Of a DNA stretch of 56,495 bases, positions 19,009 to 27,764 are shown one piece after another (position 1 is the first letter of the stretch; every line of letters begins with the position of its first letter). A program made the position numbers and the translations under genes. This stretch comes from Notoacmeibacter sp. (GTDB lineage Bacteria; Pseudomonadota; Alphaproteobacteria; Rhizobiales; Rhizobiaceae), in assembly GCA_019912385.1 (NCBI GenBank), contig JAIOIW010000127.1:1-56495 (forward strand), in the 5' to 3' direction. The notes below the pieces were generated by a model. The model saw only the letters and a program-made list of their open reading frames with translations, made no database searches and was not told where the DNA came from.

Positions 19009-19386
19009 ATGAATCATATCCTGATCGTGGCCCTCGGCGGGGGCATAGGCGCCGGATTGCGCCATCTGACGGGCCTCGCAATGCTTCGGCTGATCGGCCC
19101 CGGATTTCCGTGGGGAACGTTTACAGTCAACATCGTCGGGTCGTTCGTCATGGGGCTGTTCATCGAAATGCTGGCACGACGCTCGGGCGCGCCGGCCGAA
19201 TTGCGCCTGTTTGTGGCGACCGGCGTGCTCGGCGGCTACACGACGTTCTCGGCGTTCTCGCTCGACACCGCGGTGCTCTATGAGCGTGGCGCGCTGTTGC
19301 CGGCGTTTCTCTACGTCGCTGCAAGCGTCATATTCGCCATCGCGGCGCTTTTCGCCGGCTTGGCGATTGGCCGCAATATCGGCTGA
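19009..19386 (+). CDS. crcB: CrcB/Fluc fluoride ion channel
   Basis: 125 residues with four membrane helices. Fluc proteins form dual-topology dimers that export fluoride. Typical motifs are GGGIGAGLRH, FPWGTFTVNIVGSFVMG and TGVLGGYTTFSAFSLDT (pore phenylalanines and the central Na+ region). The ATG at 19009 is preferred over an upstream in-frame ATG at 18952 because it begins immediately before the first helix. I could not find a convincing fluoride riboswitch upstream. It ends 5 nt from the convergent map gene. Confidence 0.93.
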   Translation: MNHILIVALGGGIGAGLRHLTGLAMLRLIGPGFPWGTFTVNIVGSFVMGLFIEMLARRSGAPAELRLFVATGVLGGYTTFSAFSLDTAVLYERGALLPAFLYVAASVIFAIAALFAGLAIGRNIG

Positions 19387-19391
19387 TCGGT

Positions 19392-20222
19392 TTAGGACGC
19401 GGGCAGGCCGGGGCGGTCCAACCCGGCGGGTGAAAGCGTGAAGACCTCGCAGCCATCCGCGGTGACGCCTACGGTGTGCTCGTATTGGGCGGAAAGCGAA
19501 CGGTCGCGGGTTACAGCCGTCCAGCCGTCGCCGAGCACTTTGACGTGCGGCCGGCCAAGATTGATCATCGGTTCGATGGTGAAGATCATGCCCTCGCGCA
19601 TCTCCACGCCCTCGTTTGGCGAACCGTAGTGGAGAATGTTGGGTGCGTCGTGGAACAGGCGTCCGACGCCATGGCCGCAGAAATCGCGGACAACCGAGCA
19701 ACGCTCGGCCTCCGCATAGGATTGGATCGCCGCGCCGATAGCTCCGGTTTTCGCACCGGGCCTGACAGCAGCGATGCCGCGCATCAGGCACTCGTGGGTT
19801 ACCTCCATCAGCCGTTCGGCGGCGCGCTTGACGCGGCCGACCGGGTACATGCGGCTCGAGTCGCCATGCCAGCCGTCGAGGATGTAGGTCACGTCGATAT
19901 TAACGATGTCGCCTTCCTTCAGCGCCTTTTCATTGGGAATGCCATGGCAGACCACGTGGTTGATCGAGGTGCAGCTCGACTTGGTGTAGCCACGGTAGTT
20001 GAGCGTCGCGGGCATGGCGCCGTGATCGGCACCGAACTCGAACACGAAGCGATCGATCGCCTCTGTCGTCACGCCGGGCTTCACGATGGCGACCAGTTCG
20101 TCGAGGCAGCGCGCCGTCAGGTTGCACGCCTTGCGCATGCCTTCGAAATCCTCTGCTCCGTGGAGCCGGATCTGGCCGTTGTTCTTCAGGGGTGCCGTAG
20201 CGGCGTCGACATAGGTGACCAT
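19392..20222 (-). CDS. map: Type I methionine aminopeptidase
   Basis: 276 residues from the ATG at 20222 (MVTYVDAATAPLK), the start typical of rhizobial MetAP; an open frame continues upstream. It removes the initiator methionine from nascent proteins. The five metal ligands are visible as Asp110, Asp121, His184, Glu217 and Glu248, with spacing 11/63/33/31 exactly as in the E. coli enzyme. It follows sfsA in the same direction, a conserved rhizobial pair, with a 96-nt gap. Confidence 0.96.
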   Translation of the reverse strand: MVTYVDAATAPLKNNGQIRLHGAEDFEGMRKACNLTARCLDELVAIVKPGVTTEAIDRFVFEFGADHGAMPATLNYRGYTKSSCTSINHVVCHGIPNEKALKEGDIVNIDVTYILDGWHGDSSRMYPVGRVKRAAERLMEVTHECLMRGIAAVRPGAKTGAIGAAIQSYAEAERCSVVRDFCGHGVGRLFHDAPNILHYGSPNEGVEMREGMIFTIEPMINLGRPHVKVLGDGWTAVTRDRSLSAQYEHTVGVTADGCEVFTLSPAGLDRPGLPAS

Positions 20223-20318
20223 TTCGCGCTTCTTGACCGTAAGGGCAGAAGCCCGGCCATTCCGGTTTCGTACCCGCTCATCACACAGTGTCTCAAATGG
20301 CACCATCCGCTGCCGCAT

Positions 20319-21050
20319 TCAACCCCGAAGCGGATCGAGGGCATGGCGATGCGGCAGGATCTCGATTGCCCTATCGGCAATAATCTCGCTATTGCTGATC
20401 GAACAGCCCAGCGCATAGGCCTCGACCCCCGCACCTGCCGCGCGGTCGAATGCCGCGGCATAGGAGGGATCGAGTTCACCGCATAGGCGGAACCGGTGGC
20501 AATCGCTGCGCTGCACCAGGTAGACCATTACGGCGCGATGGCCGGCCGCGACCATGGCCGACAATTCGTCGAGATGGCGGGCGCCCCGGGCTGTCACCGT
20601 ATCGGGAAACTCCGCAAGGCCGGGTTGGCGCATCAGGTGGACGTTCTTCACCTCGACATAAGCCCTGCCGCGCTCAGGGTGTTCCAGCAGGAGATCGATA
20701 CGCGAGCGCTCTCCGTAGCGCTGCTCGCGCCTGACGATCGGGTAGTCGGCAAGGTCGTCCACAAGGCCAGCCGCTATCGCCTCCTCCACCAGCCGATTCG
20801 GCAGCCCGGTGTTTATACCGACCATGGTGCCGTCCGCTTCCACGATCTCGAGGGTGTGGGCATATTTGCGTTTGGGATTGGTCGACTTCGACAGCCATAC
20901 CCGCGAACCCGGTTCCGTCAACCCCATCATCGATCCGGTATTGGGTACGGCGACAGTAATGCCCTCGCCGGTGTCCAGTATCACATCGGCGAGGAACCGC
21001 TTGTATCGGCGGATGAGGCGGGCCTCCAGGAGCGGTCTTTCAAAGCGCAT
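20319..21050 (-). CDS. sfsA: SfsA family protein (sugar fermentation stimulation)
   Basis: 243 residues from the ATG at 21050; an ATG 18 nt upstream is an alternative. Motifs [27 protein letters not shown] and [10 protein letters not shown] belong to SfsA. The EVK element resembles a restriction-endonuclease-like core, and the N-terminal part is OB-like; the cellular role remains vague (reported DNA binding and maltose metabolism in E. coli). It probably shares a transcript with map. Confidence 0.93.
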   Translation of the reverse strand: MRFERPLLEARLIRRYKRFLADVILDTGEGITVAVPNTGSMMGLTEPGSRVWLSKSTNPKRKYAHTLEIVEADGTMVGINTGLPNRLVEEAIAAGLVDDLADYPIVRREQRYGERSRIDLLLEHPERGRAYVEVKNVHLMRQPGLAEFPDTVTARGARHLDELSAMVAAGHRAVMVYLVQRSDCHRFRLCGELDPSYAAAFDRAAGAGVEAYALGCSISNSEIIADRAIEILPHRHALDPLRG

Positions 21051-21160
21051 CGCCTTCGTTTGCAGCATGCGCGCCGACAGGGCAAGCCCGAGCCCTGCGC
21101 TCTGACAACAGCATCGCCGTGTACCGGGCGATGCTGTTTGGCGTGGCTGGTTCCGACCGT

Positions 21161-22006
21161 TCAGGCACCGGGCGTCTTCGCACGAATGTCGTCGGACAGG
21201 AGTTTTCGCAGTTCCCCGGTCACCTCCGGCCTGCGGCCGAACCAATGGCTGAAACCCTCGACCGCCTGGTGCAGCAACATGCCCAGACCGTCGACAGTCC
21301 GGTATCCGCGCGCTTTTGCCGCTTTCAGGACGTCGGTTTCCAGCGGCACATAGACAATGTCATAAACGATTGCATCCGCCTTGAGCGGCGCCAGATCGAT
21401 CTGGAGCGGCGGCTGGCCAATCATGCCGAGCGATGTCGTGTTGACGAACAGGTCGCATTTCTCCATCAGCGCCGGCATCGCGTCGAGTCCATGTGCCGAT
21501 ACCCTGTCGCCGAAATGGGCTGCGAGCGCCTCCGCCGTGGCGACCGTGCGATTGCAGATCGAGACCTCCAGTCCGCGCTCGCGAAGCCCGTAGGTCGCCG
21601 CGCGCGCCGCTCCCCCGGCTCCCAGCAGGATCGCACGTTTCGCGCTTTTGTCCCAACCGGGAACCAACTCGTCGATATTGCCCAGGAATCCGGTCGCGTC
21701 CGTGTTGCCTCCAACCAGCACCTCGTCGTCCCACCAGATCGTATTGACCGCCCCCACGGCCTCCGCCGCTTCGTCAATACGATCCAGGTAGGGGATCACG
21801 GCGGTCTTGTGCGGAACTGTCACGTTCCCGCCGGCCCAGCCCGCATCTCGGTAACGGGTGAAGAAATCCGCCAGCCGTTCCGGCGGAACGTCGATCGGCT
21901 CGTAGCTTCCCCGGATATGGTATCGCTCGAGCCAATAGCCGTGCAGCATCGGCGAACGCGAATGCGCTATCGGATGGCCCATCACGAAAGCGCGCGGTCG
22001 TATCAT
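21161..22006 (-). CDS. aroE: Shikimate dehydrogenase
   Basis: 281 residues from the ATG at 22006. It reduces 3-dehydroshikimate with NADPH in aromatic amino acid synthesis. Substrate serines are Ser16 and Ser18 (AHSRSP), catalytic residues are Lys67 (NVTVPHK) and Asp103 (GGNTDATGF), and the NADP loop [13 protein letters not shown] follows at about residue 140. No other aro, maf, coaE or dnaQ gene is nearby, although those often neighbour aroE in rhizobia, so a second copy elsewhere is possible. Confidence 0.88.
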   Translation of the reverse strand: MIRPRAFVMGHPIAHSRSPMLHGYWLERYHIRGSYEPIDVPPERLADFFTRYRDAGWAGGNVTVPHKTAVIPYLDRIDEAAEAVGAVNTIWWDDEVLVGGNTDATGFLGNIDELVPGWDKSAKRAILLGAGGAARAATYGLRERGLEVSICNRTVATAEALAAHFGDRVSAHGLDAMPALMEKCDLFVNTTSLGMIGQPPLQIDLAPLKADAIVYDIVYVPLETDVLKAAKARGYRTVDGLGMLLHQAVEGFSHWFGRRPEVTGELRKLLSDDIRAKTPGA

Positions 22007-22379
22007 GGTCTCGCTCCCCACAGATAGTGCATCTTCGTCAAGGTTCGGTAGCCGTCCCGAAGTTCGCGTAAAAAGGACCGGAAGTCGCAACCTCTCGCGC
22101 CGCCGCGAATTCGGCTCGTCCCTGGCTCATCGGTCCGGGTGTTCCCGAATGGCTGGTTTTGGACGATCCGGAGCGGCATATCAATTCCGGTTTTGCATCT
22201 TCCTTGCCCGCGCGTTCGCCGCGTGGTTCCGCAAAGCGTTTCATGCCCTTTGCGACTTGGCACCCGATTGGTGCCATTATCGGTGCACGGTGCCTTGCGC
22301 CTGAAAGCAGGGCCGTAGGCCAGTCCGCCGGATCTGGTGCAAAAACAATGGGATAAGAGGCAAGAAAAAGAGGAGATCC
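22007..22379. other. 373-nt spacer between aroE and tRNA-Glu
   Basis: No recognisable gene. The longest plausible frame is plus-strand 22159-22356 (65 codons), but it has no ribosome-binding site and no family resemblance. The part beside the tRNA (22340-22379) is A/G-rich on the plus strand, so a pyrimidine-rich tract follows the tRNA on its own strand; no stem precedes it, so it is at best a weak termination region. Confidence 0.6.
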
Positions 22380-22455
22380 TGGTACGCCCTACGGGAATCG
22401 AACCCGTGTTTCCGCCGTGAAAGGGCGGCGTCCTAGACCGCTAGACGAAGGGCGC
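22380..22455 (-). tRNA. tRNA-Glu (anticodon TTC)
   Basis: Read on the minus strand, all four arms fold. The acceptor stem GCGCCCT pairs with AGGGCGT with a G-U first pair, the anticodon loop CTTTCAC sits on a CCGCC/GGCGG stem, and the T arm ACGGG-TTCGAAT-CCCGT is perfect. The 3' CCA is encoded (22380-22382). The anticodon TTC decodes GAA/GAG. Confidence 0.97.
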
Positions 22456-22470
22456 GTTCAAGACGGTTTG

Positions 22471-22499
22471 CGTATAGTGAGTTTCGTCTGGGCGGGCAA
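22471..22499 (-). promoter_or_regulatory. Candidate promoter of tRNA-Glu
   Basis: On the minus strand, TTGCCC (22494-22499) and TATACG (22471-22476) are separated by exactly 17 nt, and transcription would begin about 9 nt before the mature tRNA. Position and spacing fit a sigma-70 promoter. Confidence 0.55.
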
Positions 22500-22607
22500 G
22501 CCCAATCGAAGGCGATCGGAAATTTTTCGCCGCTTTCGCGACCGCTGCCGCTTCTCCCGGTTTCGTGAGACGCTCGCCGCCGCAAATGACGTCCGACGCG
22601 CCTGTCA

Positions 22608-23753
22608 TCACTTTTTCTTTTTCCGACGGCAGCGCCAGTTCCAGTCGCGTTCGGGACCGATGTCGATATGCACGGAATTGGTATGGCAGTAGGTGCCGAC
22701 GCCACCGCGGCCCGGCATCGAGCGCAGGTAGGATGCCAATTGCCACTTGTCGACACCGGAGACCTGTATGTCGGCTGCCGCGCAATACATGTGCAGCGAA
22801 TTGCGCGCGCCGCGAACCTTCTGGTTGTGTCGTGGAGTGCGATAGCCGGACGTCACGACGACCTTCTGGCCATAGTGGCGTTCCACGGACTTCAGAACGC
22901 GAATCAGGGTGGGCTTGAGGCACGCGATATCGACATCCTCACGCTGAAGAGCCAGGCCGTTGGGCGCCAGACGGGCGAGACCGGTCACCGAAGCGACCCG
23001 TACCGGCAATTCCGCCTCGTTGGCATCGACGTCGCTGTCATCGTAGCCGCCGGATTTGCGCTTTATCTCGAACAGTGATTCTGCGTTCACGCCGGGTAGC
23101 GCCGTATCGCTGGCGGCACTGACCGCCGCTGCCGATCGCGCTTCCGTCAGCGCGGGAGCGGCGACAGCCGAGGCGACCACGATGGGGGCGGATTGGGTCG
23201 TGTCGACGATTGCGCGCGCGGGGCGGGGGTTGCGACTTCCAAATAACGCGGACAGGAAGCCGCGCTTTTCTGGTTGCGGCGCTGCTTCGACCGGTGCGGC
23301 TGACGCCACTAGAACCGGGGTTGCCGCCTCCTGTGCCTGCGCAGTTTCCGGCTCGGCGGCGGCTGATTCCGTTTCCACCGGTTTGGCCGCCGCAACAACA
23401 ACCTTGTTGGGAGCGGGTGTGCTGATTGCCTGCTCCACGAGGCCGCCGGCGTCCTGCGGGCCTTCCGTTTCGCCGGTTGCCGCGGTCTTTACCTCTTCCT
23501 CGGCAAGCTTCGGCTCGAGGACGGTGTCACCTGCTGGGCCCGGTTCACTCTCGGCGAAACCGGATGGTCCCACCAGTTGGCCGGCATCGGCCAGAACGTT
23601 GGTCTTTTCGAGCGCGCTTTCGCTCGCACTCATCATGACCAGTTCCATGGGAGGCACCGGATTCGAGGTACAGGAAACGGAAAAGATCGAAACGGCTGCC
23701 AAAGCTGCCGCCAAGGCTGAACGGTTGCGTCTGGTCTGCAACGCCGTATCCAA
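22608..23753 (-). CDS. Exported M15/DUF882 (YcbK-like) peptidase with long low-complexity region
   Basis: 381 residues. The N-terminus has a signal-like hydrophobic segment (residues about 13-28) ending in SVSC, which may be a weak lipobox. About 200 residues rich in Ala, Glu, Pro and Val follow. The C-terminal 120 residues match the zinc D,D-carboxypeptidase-like DUF882 fold, with SGYRTPRHN, SLHMYCAAADI and HTNSVHIDIG supplying likely His/Asp metal ligands. Such proteins are expected to act on peptidoglycan. The protein ends in a run of lysines. It is a single gene, separated from phaC by 250 nt. Confidence 0.85.
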   Translation of the reverse strand: MDTALQTRRNRSALAAALAAVSIFSVSCTSNPVPPMELVMMSASESALEKTNVLADAGQLVGPSGFAESEPGPAGDTVLEPKLAEEEVKTAATGETEGPQDAGGLVEQAISTPAPNKVVVAAAKPVETESAAAEPETAQAQEAATPVLVASAAPVEAAPQPEKRGFLSALFGSRNPRPARAIVDTTQSAPIVVASAVAAPALTEARSAAAVSAASDTALPGVNAESLFEIKRKSGGYDDSDVDANEAELPVRVASVTGLARLAPNGLALQREDVDIACLKPTLIRVLKSVERHYGQKVVVTSGYRTPRHNQKVRGARNSLHMYCAAADIQVSGVDKWQLASYLRSMPGRGGVGTYCHTNSVHIDIGPERDWNWRCRRKKKK

Positions 23754-24003
23754 GCCGTCCCCCTTCGAAATTACCGCTGCATGTAGCCGGAATCGCGGTC
23801 AAACCCGTTTCGCGAACAATATCCGATCCATGCCGTAAACTTTTGCGGTAAATCAAGCGTTTAGTAAAACGAATTTGTCCATTCACGAGCCATTGCGGCC
23901 CTAGCGGGGAAATGAGGCGATATCGTGTTGTTTTGAAGGCGGCCCGCGATGCAGCAATATATCGTTCCTGTCGCTTCGAGATGGCCCGTTCCGTGCCGGG
24001 AGA

Positions 24004-25836
24004 TCATGACCTTTCCATGACATAAGTGCCAGGCGCGTCGCAAAGCGGCTGGAATTTGCCACCGCCGATCGCGCGCGCGGCAACCCGTTTTTCCGTTCCG
24101 TGGCTTTCCAGCCATGCCTGCCAGTGTGGCCACCACGAGCCAGGATGTTCCTTCGCCTCCGCCAGCCAGTCCTCGAACGCGCCTTCCGGCTTGCCGCCGG
24201 TCCAGTACTGGTACTTGCCGGCTTTCGGCGGGTTGATGACACCCGCGATATGGCCGGAACCGCCCATCACATATTCCACTTCGCCGCCGAAGAACCGGCT
24301 TCCCACGAAAACCGATTTGGCAGGAGCGATATGATCTTCCCTGGCCGCCAGATTGTAGACCGGGATCTTCACGTCGCCGAGCGAGATCGTCTTGCCGGCG
24401 AGCTCCATCGTCCCTTTGGACAGGCGGTTCTCAAGGTAGCAGTTGCGCAGGTAGTAGGAATGATTGGCCGCGGTCATGCGCGTGGAATCGGAATTCCAGT
24501 AGAGCAGGTCGAAAGCCATCGGGTCCTTGCCGCGCATGTAGTTGTTCACGACGTAGGACCAGATCAGTTCGCGCGAGCGCAGCATGTTGAAGGCAGTTGC
24601 CATCTTGCCGCCGTCGAGATAGCCGGAACGCTGCATGGTTCGTTCCATGGTCGCGATCTGGTCCTCGTCGACGAACACCTTGAGGTCGCCGCCATAGGTG
24701 AAATCCACCTGCGTGGCGAAAAAGGTGGCGGTCGCGATTCGCTTCTCGCCCTCTTTCGCAAAAAGCGCGAGCGCGGCGGCGAGCAGCGAGCCGCCGACGC
24801 AATAGCCGATGAGATTGGCCTTCTTCGCGCCCGTGGCCTCCTGTACCGTGTCCAGGGCGAACTGGAGCCCCTCGCGGATATAGGCTTCCCAATCCTTGTT
24901 GCGATGTCTTTCGTCGGGATTGACCCATGAAATGACAAACACGGTATGGCCCTGGTCGACAGCCCAGCGGATGAAGCTCTTTTCCTGGTTGAGATCGAGG
25001 ATGTAGAATTTGTTGATCCAGGGCGGACAGATCAGAAGCGGACGCGAGAACACCGTTTCGGTCCTGGCCTCGTACTGGATGATCTCCGCCATGTCGGAGC
25101 GTGCGATCACCTTGCCGGGCGTATTGGCGATATTCCGCCCGATGGCGAACGGCTTCGCGTCGACCTGGCGGACTTTCAGGTCGCCCTTTCCGGCCGCGAT
25201 GTCCTCGGCAAGCATTTTCATGCCGCGAACCAGGTTTTCCGCATTGGTTGCCACGGTCTCGCGATAGAGTTCAGGATTGGTCATCACGAAATTCGACGGC
25301 GACAGCGCGTTCGCGATCTGGGAAACGTAGAACTCCGCCTTGTGGCGCGTATGCTCGTCGAGACCCTCCGCGCCACGCACGAGGTCGTCGGCCCAGCGGC
25401 TGGTCACGAGATAGGCCTGCTTCAGGAAATCGAAGAAGGCGTTGGATTCCCACTCCGGATCGGCGAAACGCTTGTCGCCGCGGTCGGGTTTGAAAGCATC
25501 TTCCTCGACTTCCCCCGCCACCCGGCGAATGGAATTCGACCAGATGGTCATGAAATTGGAGAGTAGCCGGGTCTGCGCTTCCAGCGCCCTCGTCGGGTCC
25601 GACAGCCAGTATTCCGAAACCTTGCTCAGGGTTTTCACGAGATCGGCCATCGGTTCGGCCATCGGATCGGCGTTGCCTTGTTCGCGCGGCGCCAGCCAGG
25701 CGGACGCAGCCTTGCCGGCCTCCTCTATGGCGATCGCGATGTTGCGCGCGAAGGATTCGGGATCTTTCACGACATAGCTTTGCAGCGAATCGCCTGGATC
25801 CTGTACGCCTCCGGTTTCGTTGCCTTTCCGGCCCAT
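24004..25836 (-). CDS. phaC: Class I polyhydroxyalkanoate synthase
   Basis: 610 residues, typical for class I PhaC, which polymerises (R)-3-hydroxybutyryl-CoA into storage granules. The lipase-like box GYCVGG holds the catalytic Cys346; the conserved region PPWINKFYILDL precedes it, and the aspartate and histidine of the triad lie in YNLAAREDHIAP and GGSGHIAGVINPP. phaA, phaB, phaR and phasin genes are not in the window. No intrinsic terminator was seen after it. Confidence 0.97.
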   Translation of the reverse strand: MGRKGNETGGVQDPGDSLQSYVVKDPESFARNIAIAIEEAGKAASAWLAPREQGNADPMAEPMADLVKTLSKVSEYWLSDPTRALEAQTRLLSNFMTIWSNSIRRVAGEVEEDAFKPDRGDKRFADPEWESNAFFDFLKQAYLVTSRWADDLVRGAEGLDEHTRHKAEFYVSQIANALSPSNFVMTNPELYRETVATNAENLVRGMKMLAEDIAAGKGDLKVRQVDAKPFAIGRNIANTPGKVIARSDMAEIIQYEARTETVFSRPLLICPPWINKFYILDLNQEKSFIRWAVDQGHTVFVISWVNPDERHRNKDWEAYIREGLQFALDTVQEATGAKKANLIGYCVGGSLLAAALALFAKEGEKRIATATFFATQVDFTYGGDLKVFVDEDQIATMERTMQRSGYLDGGKMATAFNMLRSRELIWSYVVNNYMRGKDPMAFDLLYWNSDSTRMTAANHSYYLRNCYLENRLSKGTMELAGKTISLGDVKIPVYNLAAREDHIAPAKSVFVGSRFFGGEVEYVMGGSGHIAGVINPPKAGKYQYWTGGKPEGAFEDWLAEAKEHPGSWWPHWQAWLESHGTEKRVAARAIGGGKFQPLCDAPGTYVMERS

Positions 25837-25966
25837 TTGCCGACTTGTCCTTGTCTACTGGCGCTTTGTTGACACATTAGCATGCAATTCGCATACCCAC
25901 ACAATATGACCATGGCGTTGCGTCAATGGACCAAATGGCCAATTACCGGCTGACCGGGAACAATAA

Positions 25967-26416
25967 ATGACAAAGGTCGTGCATTCGCACTTGCCCGGTT
26001 GGCGGCGTGGCGGATTCCTGGCTGCGATGCTGGCGGGAATGATGGCGTTCGGCGGGTGCAGGACAGCCTCGTTGGAGGACGTCGCGCCAACGAGCCTCCT
26101 TCCCCCAACCAGTGCGGTTGCGACGTTGGAGACGGTACCAGGCGAGTCGCAGACCGCAACCGCGACACAAGTCGATAAAGTGCAGGAGGGGGACGGCGCT
26201 CGCAATACCGGACGATATCCGAACCTCAACATCGTTCCCACTGGCGAAACGGCACAGATTTCCGAGGAAGAGCGGGTGGCAAAGGTCGCCGAATTGAATG
26301 CCGCAAAGCAAGAGGCCCAGTCGCCGGCGGGCAAGAAGGGCGATCAAGCCGAGAAACTGCGTCGCATTGCCCGCAAGCATGCCCAGGAGGCGCTTGAACA
26401 GATCGAAGCCGAGTGA
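25967..26416 (+). CDS. Lipoprotein of unknown function
   Basis: 149 residues. The basic N-terminus and a hydrophobic segment lead to the lipobox AFGGC at about residue 31, predicting lipid attachment and export. The mature protein is hydrophilic; residues about 105-148 are charged and probably helical (KGDQAEKLRRIARKHAQEALEQIE). No named family is recognised. It is divergent from phaC and lies upstream of the aminotransferase gene on the same strand. Confidence 0.75.
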   Translation: MTKVVHSHLPGWRRGGFLAAMLAGMMAFGGCRTASLEDVAPTSLLPPTSAVATLETVPGESQTATATQVDKVQEGDGARNTGRYPNLNIVPTGETAQISEEERVAKVAELNAAKQEAQSPAGKKGDQAEKLRRIARKHAQEALEQIEAE

Positions 26417-26487
26417 CGCTATCGACCGCGCCGATGATCGGGTGTATAGGCTCGCCCGATCGCGCGCCCTATCATGATGGAACGCAA

Positions 26488-27708
26488 ATGGAAGAGTTTC
26501 ACAAAGTCCGCCGCCTACCACCCTATGTGTTCGAGCAGGTCAACCGGCTCAAGGCCTCCGCCCGTTCGCGCGGGGCCGATATCATCGATCTCGGCATGGG
26601 CAATCCCGATCTGCCGACCCCGGCCCCGATCGTCGAAAAGCTGGTGGAGGCGGTGCGCGATCCTCGCACCCACCGTTACTCCACGTCGCGCGGAATCCCT
26701 GGCCTGCGGCGCGCGCAGGCCAATTATTACGCCCGTCGCTTCGGCGTGAAGCTCAATCCAGACAGCCAGATCGTCGCCACGCTCGGCTCCAAGGAAGGGT
26801 TTGCCAACATGGCCCAGGCGATTACCGCGCCCGGCGATGTCGTGTTGTGCCCGAATCCGACCTATCCGATCCACGCCTTCGGTTTCATCATGTCGGGCGG
26901 CGTGATCCGCTCCATGCAGGTTGAGCCGAACGACCGCTTCATTCCGGCGCTCGACTGGGCGGTGCGCCATTCGATCCCGAGCCCGTTGGCCCTGATCCTC
27001 AACTTCCCGTCGAACCCGACCGCGCATGTCGCTTCGCTCGATTTCTACAAGGAGGTCGTCGCCTACGCGAAAAAGCATGACATCATCATTCTTTCGGATC
27101 TGGCCTACGCGGAAATCTACTTCGACGGCAACCCTCCGCCGTCTATCCTGCAGGTTCCCGGCGCGATGGACATCGCGGTCGAATTCACCTCCATGTCAAA
27201 GACCTTCTCGATGCCGGGATGGCGCATGGGATTTGCCGTCGGCAACGAACGCCTGATCGCCGCGCTGGCGCGCGTGAAATCCTATCTCGACTACGGTGCA
27301 TTCACGCCGATCCAGGTCGCAGCCACGGCTGCGTTGAATGGCGACGGCTCGGAAATCGAGGAAGTGCGTTCGGTTTATCACCGGCGGCGCGACGTCATGG
27401 TGGAGTCGTTTGCACGCGCGGGCTGGGACATACCGCCTCCGCCAGCAACCATGTTTGCCTGGGCGCCGATTCCCGAGGCGTTCCGGGGGCTGGGTTCGCT
27501 GGAATTCTCCAAGTTGCTGGTGGAAAAAGCCGACGTGGCTGTTGCGCCGGGTATCGGTTTCGGCGAACACGGCGATGAATTCGTCCGCATCGCTCTGGTC
27601 GAGAACGAGCATCGCATCCGGCAGGCGGCGCGCAATCTCAAGCGCTTCTTTGCCAGCACAAACTCGATGGATACCAGCAACGTTGTCCCGCTCGCCACCA
27701 AGCGTTGA
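26488..27708 (+). CDS. Class I/II PLP aminotransferase (DapL/AlaC-like annotation)
   Basis: 406 residues from the ATG at 26488 (MEEFHKVRRLPPYVF); the frame is open upstream into the lipoprotein gene. Fold type I features are visible: DLGMGNPD, the PLP contact FPSNPTA, SDLAYAEI, and the Schiff-base lysine in TSMSKTFSMPGWRMGF. Close relatives are called LL-diaminopimelate or glutamate-pyruvate aminotransferase, and the substrate cannot be decided from sequence alone. The next gene is homoserine dehydrogenase, which suggests aspartate-family amino acid metabolism. Confidence 0.88.
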   Translation: MEEFHKVRRLPPYVFEQVNRLKASARSRGADIIDLGMGNPDLPTPAPIVEKLVEAVRDPRTHRYSTSRGIPGLRRAQANYYARRFGVKLNPDSQIVATLGSKEGFANMAQAITAPGDVVLCPNPTYPIHAFGFIMSGGVIRSMQVEPNDRFIPALDWAVRHSIPSPLALILNFPSNPTAHVASLDFYKEVVAYAKKHDIIILSDLAYAEIYFDGNPPPSILQVPGAMDIAVEFTSMSKTFSMPGWRMGFAVGNERLIAALARVKSYLDYGAFTPIQVAATAALNGDGSEIEEVRSVYHRRRDVMVESFARAGWDIPPPPATMFAWAPIPEAFRGLGSLEFSKLLVEKADVAVAPGIGFGEHGDEFVRIALVENEHRIRQAARNLKRFFASTNSMDTSNVVPLATKR

Positions 27709-27764
27709 GCGGCCGGCGGACATCGAAACGAATTCACGCAAACGGGGTAGGGGATAGCGGGACC

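Noticed and set aside
22159-22356. 65-codon open frame between aroE and tRNA-Glu
   Set aside because: No ribosome-binding site, no recognised motif, and overlapping frames on the other strand are equally open; likely non-coding spacer.
26413-26487. Earlier start of the aminotransferase overlapping the lipoprotein gene
   Set aside because: The extra 25 residues do not resemble the family N-terminus, whereas MEEFHKVRRLPPYVF from 26488 does.
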